Positions 55,109 to 55,653 of a stretch of 55,653 nt of DNA are shown in pieces; within the stretch, counting starts at the first letter, position 1, and the number at the start of each line of letters is the position of its first letter. This DNA is from Roseococcus sp. (lineage in GTDB: Bacteria > Pseudomonadota > Alphaproteobacteria > Acetobacterales > Acetobacteraceae). The stretch lies in NCBI GenBank assembly GCA_026414745.1, contig JAOAIK010000032.1, positions 1 through 55,653 on the forward strand. Direction: 5' to 3'. The notes under the pieces are model-generated. The model saw nothing but the letters and a program-made list of their open reading frames with translations. It had not been told where the DNA came from and did not search any database. A program made the translations under genes and the position numbers.

Positions 55109-55653
<545 letters not shown>

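Overview
The window is about 55.6 kb of very GC-rich (roughly 70% by eye), densely coding chromosomal DNA. Gene content and style point to an alphaproteobacterium, most likely Rhodospirillales/Acetobacteraceae. The supporting features are Usg, a YcgN-type cysteine-cluster protein, a C-terminal zinc motif on SecA, a single-chain GcvP behind a tandem glycine riboswitch, an argJ/Nudix/secA neighbourhood, CIRCE-controlled groESL and many 4-nt ATGA gene overlaps. This placement is inferred from gene content, not from a database comparison.

Layout. 1-2190 (minus): the edge of an integrated mobile element, with a primase/ATPase running off the left end, a split primase N-terminus, an excisionase-like helix-turn-helix ORF that may be frameshifted, and only the C-terminal third of a tyrosine integrase. 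2160-3010 (plus): wreckage of the invaded chromosomal locus, namely the tail of a VWA-domain protein and an internally deleted inositol-phosphatase-like/ADP-ribosylglycohydrolase gene. 3013-5354: haloacetate-dehalogenase-like hydrolase, AhpD/CMD-family protein and a 3-hydroxyisobutyrate-dehydrogenase-like enzyme. 5434-11047: a heavy-metal RND efflux operon of czcBAC order behind a dyad operator. 11237-13763: acpP-fabF-mltG. 13771-25078 (minus): trmJ, DUF305, cysS, gltX, an unknown gene, nadE, pncB, class II DAHP synthase, glutathione reductase and a methyltransferase. 25129-26537: cyclase and acetyltransferase. 26546-35326: secA (minus) and a Rid-like gene, facing the PpiC-type isomerase, argJ, a GNAT-Nudix fusion, a CinA-type protein and an MFS carrier. 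35433-40090: tandem glycine riboswitch and gcvT-gcvH-gcvP. 40125-44139: thrC, M16 peptidase, pmbA. 44149-49441 (minus): cupin, DapA-like aldolase, YcgN, a redoxin/2OG-Fe(II) oxygenase fusion, two SYLF proteins and a histidine phosphatase. 49489-54454: AmpG-like permease, an NMT1/THI5-type ABC importer, rhodanese and Usg. 54600 to the end: promoter with two CIRCE elements, groES and the start of groL.

How it works together. Most of the window is housekeeping: glycine cleavage switched on by glycine, NAD salvage and synthesis coupled to aminoacyl-tRNA synthetases, fatty-acid synthesis, protein export and heat-shock folding. The accessory parts are the decayed element at the left edge, the metal-efflux operon and a few unusual fusions. 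I found no tRNA, rRNA, CRISPR array or intact transposon. I did not find a convincing new multi-gene defence or biosynthetic system. The best leads are the expanded arm in the glycine riboswitch, the unknown gene locked between nadE and gltX, the redoxin-oxygenase fusion without a peroxidatic cysteine, the paired intergenic hairpins near 47.1-47.2 kb and the chimeric remnant at 2.6-3.0 kb.
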